Part shown: in pieces, positions 1 through 13,200 of the stretch
Layout of the letters: each line of letters begins with the position of its first letter
Numbering within the stretch: position 1 is the first letter of the stretch
Assembly (NCBI RefSeq): GCF_036588685.1
Contig: NC_086379.1
Location: 13,625,862 to 13,689,861 of the forward strand
Origin: Mytilus trossulus
Taxonomy: Eukaryota; Mollusca; Bivalvia; Mytilida; Mytilidae
Direction: 5' to 3'
Length of the DNA: 64,000 bases
Notes under the pieces: model-generated
Database searches by the model: none
The model's input: the letters and a program-made list of their open reading frames with translations, nothing else
Told to the model about the DNA's origin: nothing
Translations under genes and position numbers: made by a program

Positions 1-790
1 AGAGATTTTCAACTTTTTCTTCATTTAGTAACTGTATACGGATAATGTGTGAAACCAAAAAATATGTCTTCACTGGGAACTCCAGAGCTGAAACATGAAG
101 ACTTCAGTTTAGCAGGGACTTAACTCTAAGCTAGTTTTGGCCATTTTTTGCAAATAAGAACTTTACATAAACAGTAATTGTGAAACTGTTGTGCTCCACG
201 ACGACATGTCTTCTTAACTACAGAATGATGCATTGAAATAGAGACTGTGCAATGCATTCACAGAATTTTCGAAAATTTTCGACATATAACACACCCTTTC
301 ATTTTGAAAATAGAAATTCTATATCTATTAGTGTGGACCTAAAGTTGTATGACAAGTTTACTTTAAACTTGAAAAGTTTAACTTAATATAGACTTAAGAA
401 CAAAAGGTCACCACACATAACCTGTGATGGACACAAAGACCTTAAAAAGCAGGTCCTACCTATACCGTTTTTTCCTTCCAACCCTTTTTACTTCTTTACC
501 ATGTACTTTTTTTCTTTTTCTTTACATAAAGTTGATTGAAGTTTTCATCATACTTCGGGTTTAAAAGAGTCTTTTGTTACAGGTATTAAAGAAATCCTTT
601 ATTTCCCTGAAGCTGCTTCATGACCAGCGGCAAATATTACAGTCATAATGCAAAATATTTAGTAACAAGTGTGTGATGCAAAACATTGCTCTACTGAAAT
701 AACAACTCCAGTTGATAGATTCTTGTTACCAAAGGAATGAGCGGGGTAGAACACGTCTGAAATAAACTATGATGGATTTATCGATTTTTA

Positions 791-1081
791 GTGTGTAATG
801 CCACTTTCATTAGTATGCAAACAGTAATTTTTATTATGGGAAAATACCAACAAATCGAGAGAGAAAAATTAATAATTGGAAGCATGATACAAGTTAATAG
901 TTCATTCAGACCTATATTATGTCGCTGGGATGCTGTCTCATTGAAGGAAACTCGCATCTATTTGTTTAACGTCAAACTTGCACACGTCTTTTGGTTATCT
1001 GTGTCGGTAGGATGCGGCTCATTGACGTTTACACCACACTTGTTTTTGATAGACATTGTAAATTTTCAAACATACAGTTAA
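791..1081 (+). other. 96-codon open frame of the macrosatellite unit (first of 21 copies), probably non-coding
   Basis: The frame begins with GTG directly after TTTTTA. The first ATG is codon 9, so the nominal 96-codon length overstates it. It is open in all 21 visible copies, but this reflects homogenisation: most differences between copies change the amino acid (ATA/AGA at codons 33 and 40; in the last copy GAT to GTT, CGC to CAC, TTG to GTG, CCA to TCA). There is no signal peptide, no recognised domain and no Kozak context. TTTTTAG just before it could serve as a splice acceptor, so an exon is not excluded. I regard it as a by-product of an unselected repeat. Confidence 0.6.
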
Positions 1082-2903
1082 GGTGTTATTTAATATCTGA
1101 TAAGCGATGAAGAGGAGACAAAAGGAGCCAATATAAAGGAGAAGAAATTATCTTATCTAAAGACAAAAATGACCTGTTTGGTCGTTCGTATTTCCGTTGT
1201 CTAAATATAGTTCCTGCCATTTTTATGAATGGAATCTATAAGTACTGTGTCTTTAAGGGGGACATCAATGGCTAAAAATGATTAGTTATGCTTTTTTTGT
1301 AGGAAAGATTAACATCATTTTTGAAAAATTATTTTCTTTTTCAGATGGCATTGTGGATTACAGTGTCAGATGTGTATGGATGGCAAATCTGTCTATTCAA
1401 CAAATGAAAAAGAAAATTGTATGTTAAAAAATGCGACTTTTCCAATGTGTCTATTGACGCCATTTAAATATCTAAGCAGTTCAAATGTGTTAATAATTGA
1501 GTATTATTATAATATGTCAAGATACTCAAGAGATTTTCAACTTTTTCTTCATTTAGTAACTGTATACGGATAATGTGTGAAACCAAAAAATATGTCTTCA
1601 CTGGGAACTCCAGAGCTGAAACATGAAGACTTCAGTTTAGCAGGGACTTAACTCTAAGCTAGTTTTGGCCATTTTTTGCAAATAAGAACTTTACATAAAC
1701 AGTAATTGTGAAACTGTTGTGCTCCACGACGACATGTCTTCTTAACTACAGAATGATGCATTGAAATAGAGACTGTGCAATGCATTCACAGAATTTTCGA
1801 AAATTTTCGACATATAACACACCCTTTCATTTTGAAAATAGAAATTCTATATCTATTAGTGTGGACCTAAAGTTGTATGACAAGTTTACTTTAAATTTGA
1901 AAAGTTTAACTTAATATAGACTTAAGAACAAAAGGTCACCACACATAACCTGTGATGGACACAAAGACCTTAAAAAGCAGGTCCTACCTATACCGTTTTT
2001 TCCTTCCAACCCTTTTTACTTCTTTACCATGTACTTTTTTTCTTTTTCTTTACATAAAGTTGATTGAAGTTTTCATCATACTTCGGGTTTAAAAGAGTCT
2101 TTTGTTACAGGTATTAAAGAAATCCTTTATTTCCCTGAAGCTGCTTCATGACCAGCGGCAAATATTACAGTCATAATGCAAAATATTTAGTAACAAGTGT
2201 GTGATGCAAAACATTGCTCTACTGAAATAACAACTCCAGTTGATAGATTCTTGTTACCAAAGGAATGAGCGGGGTAGAACACGTCTGAAATAAACTATGA
2301 TGGATTTATCGATTTTTAGTGTGTAATGCCACTTTCATTAGTATGCAAACAGTAATTTTTATTATGGGAAAATACCAACAAATCGAGAGAGAAAAATTAA
2401 TAATTGGAAGCATGATACAAGTTAATAGTTCATTCAGACCTATATTATGTCGCTGGGATGCTGTCTCATTGAAGGAAACTCGCATCTATTTGTTTAACGT
2501 CAAACTTGCACACGTCTTTTGGTTATCTGTGTCGGTAGGATGCGGCTCATTGACGTTTACACCACACTTGTTTTTGATAGACATTGTAAATTTTCAAACA
2601 TACAGTTAAGGTGTTATTTAATATCTGATAAGCGATGAAGAGGAGACAAAAGGAGCCAATATAAAGGAGAAGAAATTATCTTATCTAAAGACAAAAATGA
2701 CCTGTTTGGTCGTTCGTATTTCCGTTGTCTAAATATAGTTCCTGCCATTTTTATGAATGGAATCTATAAGTACTGTGTCTTTAAGGGGGACATCAATGGC
2801 TAAAAATGATTAGTTATGCTTTTTTTGTAGGAAAGATTAACATCATTTTTGAAAAATTATTTTCTTTTTCAGATGGCATTGTGGATTACAGTGTCAGATT
2901 TGT

Positions 2904-3101
2904 ATGGATGGCAAATCTGTCTATTCAACAAATGAAAAAGAAAATTGTATGTTAAAAAATGCGACTTTTCCAATGTGTCTATTGACGCCATTTAAATATC
3001 TAAGCAGTTCAAATGTGTTAATAATTGAGTATTATTATAATATGTCAAGATGCTCAAGAGATTTTCAACTTTTTCTTCATTTAGTAACTGTATACGGATA
3101 A
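2904..3101 (+). pseudogene. 65-codon open frame of the macrosatellite unit, possible exon relic
   Basis: The frame follows a good polypyrimidine tract and acceptor (TTTTCTTTTTCAG) about 30 bp upstream. Read from that acceptor, the frame is extended N-terminally and contains an LxCxxC-like motif (LQCQIC), then further cysteines at spacings of about 14 and 10 residues. This loosely recalls the start of a Ly6/three-finger domain, but the second half has no matching cysteines and is hydrophobic and AT-driven. The frame is broken by TAA in the copy near 12249 and by TAG in both edge copies (about 28928 and 33541). A relic exon or chance are both possible; a functional gene is unlikely. Confidence 0.35.
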
Positions 3102-6100
3102 TGTGTGAAACCAAAAAATATGTCTTCACTGGGAACTCCAGAGCTGAAACATGAAGACTTCAGTTTAGCAGGGACTTAACTCTAAGCTAGTTTTGGCCAT
3201 TTTTTGCAAATAAGAACTTTACATAAACAGTAATTGTGAAACTGTTGTGCTCCACGACGACATGTCTTCTTAACTACAGAATGATGCATTGAAATAGAGA
3301 CTGTGCAATGCATTCACAGAATTTTCGAAAATTTTCGACATATAACACACCCTTTCATTTTGAAAATAGAAATTCTATATCTATTAGTGTGGACCTAAAG
3401 TTGTATGACAAGTTTACTTTAAATTTGAAAAGTTTAACTTAATATAGACTTAAGAACAAAAGGTCACCACACATAACCTGTGATGGACACAAAGACCTTA
3501 AAAAGCAGGTCCTACCTATACCGTTTTTTCCTTCCAACCCTTTTTACTTCTTTACCATGTACTTTTTTTCTTTTTCTTTACATAAAGTTGATTGAAGTTT
3601 TCATCATACTTCGGGTTTAAAAGAGTCTTTTGTTACAGGTATTAAAGAAATCCTTTATTTCCCTGAAGCTGCTTCATGACCAGCGGCAAATATTACAGTC
3701 ATAATGCAAAATATTTAGTAACAAGTGTGTGATGCAAAACATTGCTCTACTGAAATAACAACTCCAGTTGATAGATTCTTGTTACCAAAGGAATGAGCGG
3801 GGTAGAACACGTCTGAAATAAACTATGATGGATTTATCGATTTTTAGTGTGTAATGCCACTTTCATTAGTATGCAAACAGTAATTTTTATTATGGGAAAA
3901 TACCAACAAATCGAGAGAGAAAAATTAATAATTGGAAGCATGATACAAGTTAATAGTTCATTCATACCTATATTATGTCGCTGGGATGCTGTCTCATTGA
4001 AGGAAACTCGCATCTATTTGTTTAACGTCAAACTTGCACACGTCTTTTGGTTATCTGTGTCGGTAGGATGCGGCTCATTGACGTTTACACCACACTTGTT
4101 TTTGATAGACATTGTAAATTTTCAAACATACAGTTAAGGTGTTATTTAATATCTGATAAGCGATGAAGAGGAGACAAAAGGAGCCAATATAAAGGAGAAG
4201 AAATTATCTTATCTAAAGACAAAAATGACCTGTTTGGTCGTTCGTATTTCCGTTGTCTAAATATAGTTCCTGCCATTTTTATGAATGGAATCTATAAGTA
4301 CTGTGTCTTTAAGGGGGACATCAATGGCTAAAAATGATTAGTTATGCTTTTTTTGTAGGAAAGATTAACATCATTTTTGAAAAATTATTTTCTTTTTCAG
4401 ATGGCATTGTGGATTACAGTGTCAGATTTGTATGGATGGCAAATCTGTCTATTCAACAAATGAAAAAGAAAATTGTATGTTAAAAAATGCGACTTTTCCA
4501 ATGTGTCTATTGACGCCATTTAAATATCTAAGCAGTTCAAATGTGTTAATAATTGAGTATTATTATAATATGTCAAGATGCTCAAGAGATTTTCAACTTT
4601 TTCTTCATTTAGTAACTGTATACGGATAATGTGTGAAACCAAAAAATATGTCTTCACTGGGAACTCCAGAGCTGAAACATGAAGACTTCAGTTTAGCAGG
4701 GACTTAACTCTAAGCTAGTTTTGGCCATTTTTTGCAAATAAGAACTTTACATAAACAGTAATTGTGAAACTGTTGTGCTCCACGACGACATGTCTTCTTA
4801 ACTACAGAATGATGCATTGAAATAGAGACTGTGCAATGCATTCACAGAATTTTCGAAAATTTTCGACATATAACACACCCTTTCATTTTGAAAATAGAAA
4901 TTCTATATCTATTAGTGTGGACCTAAAGTTGTATGACAAGTTTACTTTAAATTTGAAAAGTTTAACTTAATATAGACTTAAGAACAAAAGGTCACCACAC
5001 ATAACCTGTGATGGACACAAAGACCTTAAAAAGCAGGTCCTACCTATACCGTTTTTTCCTTCCAACCCTTTTTACTTCTTTACCATGTACTTTTTTTCTT
5101 TTTCTTTACATAAAGTTGATTGAAGTTTTCATCATACTTCGGGTTTAAAAGAGTCTTTTGTTACAGGTATTAAAGAAATCCTTTATTTCCCTGAAGCTGC
5201 TTCATGACCAGCGGCAAATATTACAGTCATAATGCAAAATATTTAGTAACAAGTGTGTGATGCAAAACATTGCTCTACTGAAATAACAACTCCAGTTGAT
5301 AGATTCTTGTTACCAAAGGAATGAGCGGGGTAGAACACGTCTGAAATAAACTATGATGGATTTATCGATTTTTAGTGTGTAATGCCACTTTCATTAGTAT
5401 GCAAACAGTAATTTTTATTATGGGAAAATACCAACAAATCGAGAGAGAAAAATTAATAATTGGAAGCATGATACAAGTTAATAGTTCATTCATACCTATA
5501 TTATGTCGCTGGGATGCTGTCTCATTGAAGGAAACTCGCATCTATTTGTTTAACGTCAAACTTGCACACGTCTTTTGGTTATCTGTGTCGGTAGGATGCG
5601 GCTCATTGACGTTTACACCACACTTGTTTTTGATAGACATTGTAAATTTTCAAACATACAGTTAAGGTGTTATTTAATATCTGATAAGCGATGAAGAGGA
5701 GACAAAAGGAGCCAATATAAAGGAGAAGAAATTATCTTATCTAAAGACAAAAATGACCTGTTTGGTCGTTCGTATTTCCGTTGTCTAAATATAGTTCCTG
5801 CCATTTTTATGAATGGAATCTATAAGTACTGTGTCTTTAAGGGGGACATCAATGGCTAAAAATGATTAGTTATGCTTTTTTTGTAGGAAAGATTAACATC
5901 ATTTTTGAAAAATTATTTTCTTTTTCAGATGGCATTGTGGATTACAGTGTCAGATTTGTATGGATGGCAAATCTGTCTATTCAACAAATGAAAAAGAAAA
6001 TTGTATGTTAAAAAATGCGACTTTTCCAATGTGTCTATTGACGCCATTTAAATATCTAAGCAGTTCAAATGTGTTAATAATTGAGTATTATTATAATATG

Positions 6101-9100
6101 TCAAGATGCTCAAGAGATTTTCAACTTTTTCTTCATTTAGTAACTGTATACGGATAATGTGTGAAACCAAAAAATATGTCTTCACTGGGAACTCCAGAGC
6201 TGAAACATGAAGACTTCAGTTTAGCAGGGACTTAACTCTAAGCTAGTTTTGGCCATTTTTGCAAATAAGAACTTTACATAAACAGTAATTGTGAAACTGT
6301 TGTGCTCCACGACGACATGTCTTCTTAACTACAGAATGATGCATTGAAATAGAGACTGTGCAATGCATTCACAGAATTTTCGAAAATTTTCGACATATAA
6401 CACACCCTTTCATTTTGAAAATAGAAATTCTATATCTATTAGTGTGGACCTAAAGTTGTATGACAAGTTTACTTTAATTTTGAAAAGTTTAACTTAATAT
6501 AGACTTAAGAACAAAAGGTCACCACACATAACCTGTGATGGACACAAAGACCTTAAAAAGCAGGTCCTACCTATACCGTTTTTTCCTTCCAACCCTTTTT
6601 ACTTCTTTACCATGTACTTTTTTTCTTTTTCTTTACATAAAGTTGATTGAAGTTTTCATCATACTTCGGGTTTAAAAGAGTCTTTTGTTACAGGTATTAA
6701 AGAAATCCTTTATTTCCCTGAAGCTGCTTCATCACCAGCGGCAAATATTACAGTCATAATGCAAAATATTTAGTAACACGTGTGTGATGCAAAACATTGC
6801 TCTACTGAAATAACAACTCCAGTTGATAGATTCTTGTTACCAAAGGAATGAGCGGGGTAGAACACGTCTGAAATAAACTATGATGGATTTATCGATTTTT
6901 AGTGTGTAATGCCACTTTCATTAGTATGCAAACAGTAATTTTTATTATGGGAAAATACCAACAAATCGAGAGAGAAAAATTAATAATTGGAAGCATGATA
7001 CAAGTTAATAGTTCATTCATACCTATATTATGTCGCTGGGATGCTGTCTCATTGAAGGAAACTCGCATCTATTTGTTTAACGTCAAACTTGCACACGTCT
7101 TTTGGTTATCTGTGTCGGTAGGATGCGGCTCATTGACGTTTACACCACACTTGTTTTTGATAGACATTGTAAATTTTCAAACATACAGTTAAGGTGTTAT
7201 TTAATATCTGATAAGCGATGAAGAGGAGACAAAAGGAGCCAATATAAAGGAGAAGAAATTATCTTATCTAAAGACAAAAATGACCTGTTTGGTCGTTCGT
7301 ATTTCCGTTGTCTAAATATAGTTCCTGCCATTTTTATGAATGGAATCTATAAGTACTGTGTCTTTAAGGGGGACATCAATGGCTAAAAATGATTAGTTAT
7401 GCTTTTTTTGTAGGAAAGATTAACATCATTTTTGAAAAATTATTTTCTTTTTCAGATGGCATTGTGGATTACAGTGTCAGATTTGTATGGATGGCAAATC
7501 TGTCTATTCAACAAATGAAAAAGAAAATTGTATGTTAAAAAATGCGACTTTTCCAATGTGTCTATTGACGCCATTTAAATATCTAAGCAGTTCAAATGTG
7601 TTAATAATTGAGTATTATTATAATATGTCAAGATGCTCAAGAGATTTTCAACTTTTTCTTCATTTAGTAACTGTATACGGATAATGTGTGAAACCAAAAA
7701 ATATGTCTTCACTGGGAACTCCAGAGCTGAAACATGAAGACTTCAGTTTAGCAGGGACTTAACTCTAAGCTAGTTTTGGCCATTTTTGCAAATAAGAACT
7801 TTACATAAACAGTAATTGTGAAACTGTTGTGCTCCACGACGACATGTCTTCTTAACTACAGAATGATGCATTGAAATAGAGACTGTGCAATGCATTCACA
7901 GAATTTTCGAAAATTTTCGACATATAACACACCCTTTCATTTTGAAAATAGAAATTCTATATCTATTAGTGTGGACCTAAAGTTGTATGACAAGTTTACT
8001 TTAACTTTGAAAAGTTTAACTTAATATAGACTTAAGAACAAAAGGTCACCACACATAACCTGTGATGGACACAAAGACCTTAAAAAGCAGGTCCTACCTA
8101 TACCGTTTTTTCCTTCCAACCCTTTTTACTTCTTTACCATGTACTTTTTTTCTTTTTCTTTACATAAAGTTGATTGAAGTTTTCATCATACTTCGGGTTT
8201 AAAAGAGTCTTTTGTTACAGGTATTAAAGAAATCCTTTATTTCCCTGAAGCTGCTTCATGACCAGCGGCAAATATTACAGTCATAATGCAAAATATTTAG
8301 TAACACGTGTGTGATGCAAAACATTGCTCTACTGAAATAACAACTCCAGTTGATAGATTCTTGTTACCAAAGGAATGAGCGGGGTAGAACACGTCTGAAA
8401 TAAACTATGATGGATTTATCGATTTTTAGTGTGTAATGCCACTTTCATTAGTATGCAAACAGTAATTTTTATTATGGGAAAATACCAACAAATCGAGAGA
8501 GAAAAATTAATAATTGGAAGCATGATACAAGTTAATAGTTCATTCATACCTATATTATGTCGCTGGGATGCTGTCTCATTGAAGGAAACTCGCATCTATT
8601 TGTTTAACGTCAAACTTGCACACGTCTTTTGGTTATCTGTGTCGGTAGGATGCGGCTCATTGACGTTTACACCACACTTGTTTTTGATAGACATTGTAAA
8701 TTTTCAAACATACAGTTAAGGTGTTATTAAATATCTGATAAGCGATGAAGAGGAGACAAAAGGAGCCAATATAAAGGAGAAGAAATTATCTTATCTAAAG
8801 ACAAAAATGACCTGTTTGGTCGTTCGTATTTCCGTTGTCTAAATATAGTTCCTGCCATTTTTATGAATGGAATCTATAAGTACTGTGTCTTTAAGGGGGA
8901 CATCAATGGCTAAAAATGATTAGTTATGCTTTTTTTGTAGGAAAGATTAACATCATTTTTGAAAAATTATTTTCTCTTTCAGATGGCATTGTGGATTACA
9001 GTGTCAGATTTGTATGGATGGCAAATCTGTCTATTCAACAAATGAAAAAGAAAATTGTATGTTAAAAAATGCGACTTTTCCAATGTGTCTATTGACGCCA

Positions 9101-10245
9101 TTTAAATATCTAAGCAGTTCAAATGTGTTAATAATTGAGTATTATTATAATATGTCAAGATGCTCAAGAGATTTTCAACTTTTTCTTCATTTAGTAACTG
9201 TATACGGATAATGTGTGAAACCAAAAAATATGTCTTCACTGGGAACTCCAGAGCTAAATCATGAAGACTTCAGTTTAGCAGGGACTTAACTCTAAGCTAG
9301 TTTTGGCCATTTTTGCAAATAAGAACTTTACATAAACAGTTAGTGTGAAACTGTTGTGCTCCACGACGACATGTCTTCTTAACTACAAAATGATGCATTG
9401 AAATAGAGACTGTGCAATGCATTCACAGAATTTTCGAAAATTTTCGACATATAACACACCCTTTCATTTTGAAAATAGAAATTCTATATCTATTAGTGTG
9501 GACCTAAAGTTGTATGACAAGTTTACTTTAAATTTGAAAAGTTTAACTTAATATAGACTTAAGAACAAAAGGTCACCACACATAACCTGTGATGGACACA
9601 AAGACCTTAAAAAGCAGGTCCTACCTATACCGTTTTTTCCTTCCAACCCTTTTTACTTCTTTACCATGTACTTTTTTTCTTTTTCTTTACATAAAGTTGA
9701 TTGAAGTTTTCATCATACTTCGGGTTTAAAAGAGTCTTTTGTTACAGGTATTAAAGAAATCCTTTATTTCCCTGAAGCTGCTTCATGACCAGCGGCAAAT
9801 ATTACAGTCATAATGCAAAATATTTAGTAACAAGTGTGTGATGCAAAACATTGCTCTACTGAAATAACAACTCCAGTTGATAGATTCTTGTTACCAAAGG
9901 AATGAGCGGGGTAGAACACGTCTGAAATAAACTATGATGGATTTATCGATTTTTAGTGTGTAATGCCACTTTCATTAGTATGCAAACAGTAATTTTTATT
10001 ATGGGAAAATACCAACAAATCGAGAGAGAAAAATTAATAATTGGAAGCATGATACAAGTTAATAGTTCATTCATACCTATATTATGTCGCTGGGATGCTG
10101 TCTCATTGAAGGAAACTCGCATCTATTTGTTTAACGTCAAACTTGCACACGTCTTTTGGTTATCTGTGTCGGTAGGATGCGGCTCATTGACGTTTACACC
10201 ACACTTGTTTTTGATAGACATTGTAAATTTTCAAACATACAGTTA

Positions 10246-13200
10246 AGGTGTTATTTAATATCTGATAAGCGATGAAGAGGAGACAAAAGGAGCCAATATA
10301 AAGGAGAAGAAATTATCTTATCTAAAGACAAAAATGACCTGTTTGGTCGTTCGTATTTCCGTTGTCTATAAATATAGTTCCTGCCATTTTTATGAATGGA
10401 ATCTATAAGTACTGTGTCTTTAAGGGGGACATCAATGGCTAAAAATGATTAGTTATGCTTTTTTTGTAGGAAAGATTAACATCATTTTTGAAAAATTATT
10501 TTCTTTTTCAGATGGCATTGTGGATTACAGTGTCAGATTTGTATGGATGGCAAATCTGTCTATTCAACAAATGAAAAAGAAAATTGTATGTTAAAAAATG
10601 CGACTTTTCCAATGTGTCTATTGACGCCATTTAAATATCTAAGCAGTTCAAATGTGTTAATAATTGAGTATTATTATAATATGTCAAGATACTCAAGAGA
10701 TTTTCAACTTTTTCTTCATTTAGTAACTGTATACGGATAATATGTGAAACAAAAAAACATGTCTTCACTGGGAACTCCAGAGCTGAATCATGAAGACTTC
10801 AGTTTAGCAGGGACTTAACTCTAAGCTAGTTTTGGCCATTTTTGCAAATAAGAACTTTACATAAACAGTTAGTGTGAAACTGTTGTGCTCCACGACGACA
10901 TGTCTTCTTAACTACAGAATGATGCATTGAAATAGAGACTGTGCAATGCATTCACAGAATTTTCGAAAATTTTCGACATATAACACACCCTTTCATTTTG
11001 AAAATAGAAATTCTATATCTATTAGTGTGGACCTAAAGTTGTATGACAAGTTTACTTTAAATTTGAAAAGTTTAACTTAATATAGACTTAAGAACAAAAG
11101 GTCACCACACATAACCTGTGATGGACACAAAGACCTTAAAAAGCAGGTCCTACCTATACCGTTTTTTCCTTCCAACCCTTTTTACTTCTTTACCATGTAC
11201 TTTTTTTCTTTTTCTTTACATAAAGTTGATTGAAGTTTTCATCATACTTCGGGTTTAAAAGAGTCTTTTGTTACAGGTATTAAAGAAATCCTTTATTTCC
11301 CTGAAGCTGCTTCATGACCAGCGGCAAATATTACAGTCATAATGCAAAATATTTAGTAACAAGTGTGTGATGCAAAACATTGCTCTACTGAAATAACAAC
11401 TCCAGTTGATAGATTCTTGTTACCAAAGGAATGAGCGGGGTAGAACACGTCTGAAATAAACTATGATGGATTTATCGATTTTTAGTGTGTAATGCCACTT
11501 TCATTAGTATGCAAACAGTAATTTTTATTATGGGAAAATACCAACAAATCGAGAGAGAAAAATTAATAATTGGAAGCATGATACAAGTTAATAGTTCATT
11601 CAGACCTATATTATGTCGCTGGGATGCTGTCTCATTGAAGGAAACTCGCATCTATTTGTTTAACGTCAAACTTGCACACGTCTTTTGGTTATCTGTGTCG
11701 GTAGGATGCGGCTCATTGACGTTTACACCACACTTGTTTTTGATAGACATTGTAAATTTTCAAACATACAGTTAAGGTGTTATTTAATATCTGATAAGCG
11801 ATGAAGAGGAGACAAAAGGAGCCAATATAAAGGAGAAGAAATTATCTTATCTAAAGACAAAAATGACCTGTTTGGTCGTTCGTATTTCCGTTGTCTATAA
11901 ATATAGTTCCTGCCATTTTTATGAATGGAATCTATAAGTACTGTGTCTTTAAGGGGGACATCAATGGCTAAAAATGATTAGTTATGCTTTTTTTGTAGGA
12001 AAGATTAACATCATTTTTGAAAAATTATTTTCTTTTTCAGATGGCATTGTGGATTACAGTGTCAGATTTGTATGGATGGCAAATCTGTCTATTCAACAAA
12101 TGAAAAAGAAAATTGTATGTTAAAAAATGCGACTTTTCCAATGTGTCTATTGACGCCATTTAAATATCTAAGCAGTTCAAATGTGTTAATAATTGAGTAT
12201 TATTATAATATGTCAAGATACTCAAGAGATTTTCAACTTTTTCTTCATTAAGTAACTGTATACGGATAATATGTGAAACAAAAAAACATGTCTTCACTGG
12301 GAACTCCAGAGCTGAATCATGAAGACTTCAGTTTAGCAGGGACTTAACTCTAAGCTAGTTTTGGCCATTTTTGCAAATAAGAACTTTACATAAACAGTTA
12401 GTGTGAAACTGTTGTGCTCCACGACGACATGTCTTCTTAACTACAGAATGATGCATTGAAATAGAGACTGTGCAATGCATTCACAGAATTTTCGAAAATT
12501 TTCGACATATAACACACCCTTTCATTTTGAAAATAGAAATTCTATATCTATTAGTGTGGACCTAAAGTTGTATGACAAGTTTACTTTAAATTTGAAAAGT
12601 TTAACTTAATATAGACTTAAGGACAAAAGGTCACCACACATAACCTGTGATGGACACAAAGACCTTAAAAAGCAGGTCCTACCTATACCGTTTTTTCCTT
12701 CCAACCCTTTTTACTTCTTTACCATGTACTTTTTTTCTTTTTCTTTACATAAAGTTGATTGAAGTTTTCATCATACTTCGGGTTTAAAAGAGTCTTTTGT
12801 TACAGGTATTAAAGAAATCCTTTATTTCCCTGAAGCTGCTTCATGACCAGCGGCAAATATTACAGTCATAATGCAAAATATTTAGTAACAAGTGTGTGAT
12901 GCAAAACATTGCTCTACTGAAATAACAACTCCAGTTGATAGATTCTTGTTACCAAAGGAATGAGCGGGGTAGAACACGTCTGAAATAAACTATGATGGAT
13001 TTATCGATTTTTAGTGTGTAATGCCACTTTCATTAGTATGCAAACAGTAATTTTTATTATGGGAAAATACCAACAAATCGAGAGAGAAAAATTAATAATT
13101 GGAAGCATGATACAAGTTAATAGTTCATTCATACCTATATTATGTCGCTGGGATGCTGTCTCATTGAAGGAAACTCGCATCTATTTGTTTAACGTCAAAC

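Larger units (their letters stand above)
1..10245 (+). repeat. 1.53-kb tandem macrosatellite, core block A
   Basis: Head-to-tail copies of a unit of 1527-1528 bp. The same marker (TGTGTAATGCC, start of the 96-codon frame) recurs at 791, 2319, 3847, 5375, 6902, 8429 and 9956. The array is already in progress at base 1, so its left end is outside the window. Copies differ by only a handful of substitutions each. Block A is marked by a shortened TCTAAATATAG where block B has TCTATAAATATAG, and by GAAACCAAAAAATATG after the 65-codon frame. The unit is AT-rich, has no tRNA, 5S or snRNA-like sequence that I can see, and contains no long open frame. I do not recognise it as a named family. The right boundary is a gradual change to block B variants rather than a break. 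Confidence 0.95.
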
